A DNA stretch of 8,935 nt from positions 1 to 8,935 of the forward strand of contig JAGLRY010000284.1 of assembly GCA_023135995.1 (NCBI GenBank). The letters are read 5' to 3'. This document shows positions 5,823-8,935 of the stretch, in pieces (positions within the stretch are counted from its first letter, which is position 1; every line of letters starts with the position of its first letter). The notes below the pieces were generated by a model. That model did not search any database. It was not told where the DNA came from and saw only the letters and a list, made by a program, of their open reading frames with translations. Source of the stretch: Candidatus Aminicenantota bacterium (lineage in GTDB: Bacteria > Acidobacteriota > Aminicenantia > Aminicenantales > Aminicenantaceae). A program made the position numbers and the translations under genes.

Positions 5823-7511
5823 ATGATCAGGACACTTCGCATCCAGAACCTCGCAACGATCGAAGATCTTGAATTAGACTTCGAGGAAGGTTTTTCTATC
5901 CTCACAGGAGAAACGGGTGTCGGAAAATCCATCATCATCGGCGGCATCCTGCTTGTCCTGGGAGAAAAAGGCTCAAAGGATATGATCCGAACAGGTGAAG
6001 AGGAGATATCCGTCGAAGCGATTTTCCGAACAACAGAAAAAAACGAGTTTTTGGATGCACTTTTTCCAGGACCTGATAAAGACATATTCATTCAACGCAG
6101 GATCTCAGAGAAAAAAACGGGAAAAGGTTATGTTAACGGAACACTTTTTCCTATAAAAAAACTCAAGGATGTCAGCGGTCTTTTAGTTGATATCTATGGA
6201 CAGAACGATCATGTTTTTCTTCAAAAGATCGAGTACCAACTGGATTATCTCGACTCTTATGCCAATGTTTTCCCTCTAAGAAAGGAGCTCTCACGAATAA
6301 CTTATGAGTTCAAGCGGCTCGTGAAAGAGAGGGAAGAGCTCGAACAGAAGGAAAGGGACAGGGAGCAGCGTCTCGATTTTCTCGAATTTCAGATCAACGA
6401 GATTGAAAAAGCCCATCTCGTTCGTGGTGAAGAAGAAGAGCTCCGCCAAGAACGGAACATCCTCAAAAATGCTGAGAGTATTCGTGTCCTTGTAGAAGAT
6501 GCGATGGGGATTGCCTACGCCAAGGAAAACTCCATATCCTCGCTCTTGTCACGGCTCCAGAGCATATCTGACGAGCTGGCAGCCTACGCCAAGGAGTTCA
6601 AGGAAACGAATGAGGCCATCAGTCAATTTGCCATAACAATCAAGGAATTTTCAAATTTCCTGATAGATTTTAACGAGAAGCACTCGGCATCTCCGGAAAA
6701 CCTGGAATCCCTTGAAGAGCGCTTGAGCAAGATTGAAGATTTGAAACGCAAATACGGCAAAAACATCGAAGAGATCCTCTTTCATCTCGAGAGAGTAAAA
6801 AAAGATTATGATGAGCTGAGTACAAGTCGAGAAAAATTGGATGATTTAGAGGCTGGGATCCAATCATCCTTTGAAGAGTACACAAAAAAAGCCCGCAAGC
6901 TGTCTTTGCTGAGAGCCCAATATGCCCGAGAGCTTGATAAGAAGATCGAGAAAGAAATCGGCTATCTGGGAATGAAGAAAGCAAAGTTCAAGATAGCGAT
7001 CACTTCAAGAACTCCGGAGATCACGCAAAAACACACTCTTCAAGGCACGGGAACTGAAGAGGTAGAATTCCTCCTGAGCACCAATCCCGGAGAGAACCCG
7101 AAGCCTCTCCGTAAGATCGCCTCAGGAGGGGAGCTCTCCCGCATCATGCTGGCACTAAAAACGATCGGCAAGGACACAGAAACAGACAAGACTCTGATCT
7201 TCGATGAGATCGATTCTGGTATCGGAGGAAAGACAGCAGAATTTGTCGCACAAAAACTCAAATATCTTGCGATGGAGAATCAGGTCATCTGTATCACTCA
7301 TCTCCCCCAGATCGCATCCTTTGCCACCCATCACTTTAAAATCGAGAAGACCATCAAAAGCAACAGGACGTTCACCACTGTGAAAAAACTTTCCTTTGAT
7401 GAACGCATCGCAGAGATCGCCAGACTTTCAACGGGAAGCCATATCACCCAAGCCGCCCTTCAAAATGCCAAAGAGATGCTCCTTCACAACCTCCATATGG
7501 ATGAAAGATAA
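5823..7511 (+). CDS. recN: DNA repair protein RecN (SMC-like ATPase)
   Basis: The 562-residue protein matches RecN in length and architecture. RecN is a cytosolic SMC-like ATPase that acts at double-strand breaks and supports RecA-dependent recombination. The N-terminal half-ATPase has the typical start MIRTLRIQNLATIEDLEL and Walker A GETGVGKS (29-36), with Q-loop YGQNDH (125-130). Two charged coiled-coil arms follow (about 153-215 and 290-380). The C-terminal half carries the ABC signature ASGGELSR (433-440), Walker B TLIFDEID (457-464, Asp461-Glu462) and the H-loop ITHLPQIAS (491-499, His493). All nucleotide-binding elements are present. There is no good Shine-Dalgarno, but the family-typical N-terminus fixes the ATG at 5823; the ATG at 5818 is out of frame and stops after two codons. 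The stop TAA is followed at once by the miaB ATG. Regulation by SOS is inferred from the upstream dyad. Confidence 0.97.
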   Translation: MIRTLRIQNLATIEDLELDFEEGFSILTGETGVGKSIIIGGILLVLGEKGSKDMIRTGEEEISVEAIFRTTEKNEFLDALFPGPDKDIFIQRRISEKKTGKGYVNGTLFPIKKLKDVSGLLVDIYGQNDHVFLQKIEYQLDYLDSYANVFPLRKELSRITYEFKRLVKEREELEQKERDREQRLDFLEFQINEIEKAHLVRGEEEELRQERNILKNAESIRVLVEDAMGIAYAKENSISSLLSRLQSISDELAAYAKEFKETNEAISQFAITIKEFSNFLIDFNEKHSASPENLESLEERLSKIEDLKRKYGKNIEEILFHLERVKKDYDELSTSREKLDDLEAGIQSSFEEYTKKARKLSLLRAQYARELDKKIEKEIGYLGMKKAKFKIAITSRTPEITQKHTLQGTGTEEVEFLLSTNPGENPKPLRKIASGGELSRIMLALKTIGKDTETDKTLIFDEIDSGIGGKTAEFVAQKLKYLAMENQVICITHLPQIASFATHHFKIEKTIKSNRTFTTVKKLSFDERIAEIARLSTGSHITQAALQNAKEMLLHNLHMDER

Positions 7512-8843
7512 ATGAAGAGCCCTGGTTCGCGATTGGCCAACAAAAAATTTTTCATCCATACCTATGGATGTCAGATGAACGAGAACGATTCCGAGCGGAT
7601 ATCAGGATTGCTCAGGGACGAAGGCGCACAGCCTGAGGATTCGATAGAAAGCAGCGATATCATCATCATCAACACATGTGCTGTTCGGCAAAAATCCGAG
7701 GAAAAGTTCTACTCGCTTCTAGGTCGTTTGGCAGATCTTAAGAGGAAAAAAGACATAACCGTGGGCGCTGTAGGATGTGTGGCCCAACTCTATCGCTCCG
7801 GACTGATCAAAAAGAAGCCCGTTATAGATTTTGTGATGGGGCCGGATAATTATGGGCAGATCCGGGACATCCTCGCAAACCAGACCGATGAAAAGATCGT
7901 TTCTACTCGTTGGAGGAGCGAGTGGCATGAGGTGCCATCACACATGGTCCACAGAAAGGGAAAAACCAGTGCTTATACAACCATCATGGAGGGATGTGAC
8001 AATTTTTGTTCCTATTGTATCGTCCCTTTCACAAGGGGCAGAGAAAAGCACCGACCCGAACGGAATATCGTCGAGGAAATCAGACAGTTGGCCCAGGAAG
8101 GATATCTCGAAATTCAGCTCCTCGGTCAGAATGTGAACTCCTACAGAGATCCCGAAACAGGAACATCCTTCGAGCACCTTTTGGAAAGAGTCAACCGCAT
8201 CGAAGGGATCCAGTGGATCCGATTTTTGACATCTCATCCTAAAGATCTACTGCCTAGTCTTGCCAGAACCATGAAGGAAGCCAAAAAAATCTGCCATCAG
8301 CTTCATCTCCCATTACAATCGGGTTCTTCTGATGTCCTCGAGAAAATGGACAGAGGTTATACAAAGGAGGAATATCTCGAAAAAATCCGAATGATCCGAT
8401 TTCACATGCCTGATATGAGTTTCAGTACAGATATTATTGTTGGCTTCCCGGGAGAGGCGGACAATGACTTTGAACAGACCATCGAAGTCTTAAAAAATGT
8501 CCGTTTCACCAATATTTTTTCTTTTCGCTATTCACCGCGTCCCCGCACTGCCGCAGCGAAGATCGACGATTCTGTCCCATTTGCTGTTAAAAGAGAAAGG
8601 CTTTTAGTGGTTCAAGATGTCCAAAAACAGATCCAACTCGAGCACAACTCCTCGTTGATCGGAAAAACGGAAAAAGTCCTCTGTCTAGGGAAAAGCAAAA
8701 AGGACCCCCAAAGATATTCAGGCCGGAATGAAGCCTATCAGGTTGTGAATTTTCACTCCGAACACGATGTCATCGGCCAGTTTGTCGAGGTCCGGATCAC
8801 ATCCTGCGGCCCTTACTCTCTCCACGGTATAATCAGGTTATAG
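7512..8843 (+). CDS. miaB: tRNA-2-methylthio-N6-dimethylallyladenosine synthase MiaB
   Basis: The 443-residue radical-SAM methylthiotransferase adds the 2-methylthio group to i6A37 of tRNAs that read codons starting with U. The N-terminal UPF0004 domain supplies Cys20 (HTYGCQMNENDSE), Cys56 (INTCAVR) and Cys89 (GAVGCVAQ) for the auxiliary 4Fe-4S cluster. The radical-SAM motif CDNFCSYC supplies Cys162, Cys166 and Cys169. Other MiaB-type motifs are the RGREKHRP region (175-182), LLGQNVNSY (203-211), FLTSHPKD (238-245), HLPLQSGSSDVLEKMDRGYT (265-284) and DIIVGFPGE (307-315). A C-terminal TRAM domain spans about 376-441. TSHPKD together with YGCQMN favours MiaB over RimO or MtaB. The usual RPGTPAA reads RPRTAAA (343-349). 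The gene abuts recN and is probably co-transcribed and coupled with it. A short AT-rich tract and the second repeat copy follow; no clear intrinsic terminator is seen. Confidence 0.96.
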   Translation: MKSPGSRLANKKFFIHTYGCQMNENDSERISGLLRDEGAQPEDSIESSDIIIINTCAVRQKSEEKFYSLLGRLADLKRKKDITVGAVGCVAQLYRSGLIKKKPVIDFVMGPDNYGQIRDILANQTDEKIVSTRWRSEWHEVPSHMVHRKGKTSAYTTIMEGCDNFCSYCIVPFTRGREKHRPERNIVEEIRQLAQEGYLEIQLLGQNVNSYRDPETGTSFEHLLERVNRIEGIQWIRFLTSHPKDLLPSLARTMKEAKKICHQLHLPLQSGSSDVLEKMDRGYTKEEYLEKIRMIRFHMPDMSFSTDIIVGFPGEADNDFEQTIEVLKNVRFTNIFSFRYSPRPRTAAAKIDDSVPFAVKRERLLVVQDVQKQIQLEHNSSLIGKTEKVLCLGKSKKDPQRYSGRNEAYQVVNFHSEHDVIGQFVEVRITSCGPYSLHGIIRL

Positions 8844-8879
8844 TTTTCAGACAAATTGTTTTTTAAAGAAGAATATTTA

Positions 8880-8935
8880 GCCTGGATTATTCACGAGTTG
8901 AGTGGTAGGTCGGGCTACAACGAAGACTTTGTGGT
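8880..8935 (+). repeat. Dispersed repeat, copy B (truncated by the window edge)
   Basis: Starting at 8881 the sequence repeats copy A: 22 identical bases (8881-8902), a shorter unrelated spacer (8903-8911, TGGTAGGTC), then 21 identical bases (8912-8932). TA (8878-8879) and one purine (G8880) precede it, as at copy A and at the right end of that element. The hairpin is retained, with TTGTGG in place of TTGTAG, so one A-U pair becomes a G-U pair. Whether this copy also has a right terminal repeat cannot be seen. It lies 37 nt after miaB. Confidence 0.85.

Noticed and set aside
119..8935. The whole block as a composite transposon or genomic island bounded by direct repeats.
   Set aside because: The genes inside are mostly housekeeping (rpe, bamD, recN, miaB), with no transposase, integrase or composition break. 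A dispersed intergenic repeat family is the simpler explanation.

Overview
The window looks like ordinary chromosome from a diderm (two-membrane) bacterium. It encodes a BamD-like outer-membrane lipoprotein and a predicted outer-membrane beta-barrel with a signal peptide and a C-terminal Phe. It also carries the housekeeping genes rpe, recN and miaB. Base composition is moderate, with AT-rich intergenic DNA. I cannot name the species from sequence alone; an Acidobacteriota- or Aminicenantes-like lineage is only a guess from gene content and order.

Layout. Bases 1-393 contain no convincing gene. They hold a compact palindromic element (about 119-345) with 13-bp imperfect terminal inverted repeats and flanking TA dinucleotides, followed by a weak candidate promoter. 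Eight genes then run on the + strand without a convincing antisense gene. They are a membrane-anchored triple-PASTA protein (394-1110), rpe (1110-1778), an extended-SDR nucleotide-sugar epimerase (1775-2719), a BamD-like lipoprotein (2732-3532), an outer-membrane beta-barrel protein (3580-4377), a secreted subtilisin-family protease (4396-5757), recN (5823-7511) and miaB (7512-8843). The right edge (8881-8935) begins a second copy of the repeat seen at 122-188, in the same orientation.

Operon logic. The first four genes overlap or are separated by only 12 nt: TAATG at PASTA/rpe, ATGA at rpe/epimerase, 12 nt to bamD. They are very likely one transcript. The barrel and protease genes are 18 nt apart, each with a strong GGAGG ribosome-binding site, and form a second unit that may or may not be co-transcribed with bamD. 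recN is preceded by a 65-nt gap containing a perfect dyad, TCGGAC-GAAA-GTCCGA. Its geometry matches the Gram-positive-type LexA box (CGAAC-N4-GTTCG), and it sits just upstream of a possible -10. recN and miaB abut (TAA immediately followed by ATG).

Functionally the block mixes envelope functions (PASTA protein, BamD, barrel, secreted protease, sugar epimerase) with core metabolism, DNA repair and tRNA modification. No new multi-gene defence or biosynthetic system is evident. The most interesting signals are non-coding: the repeat family that brackets the gene block, its nested palindromic architecture, and the putative SOS operator in front of recN.
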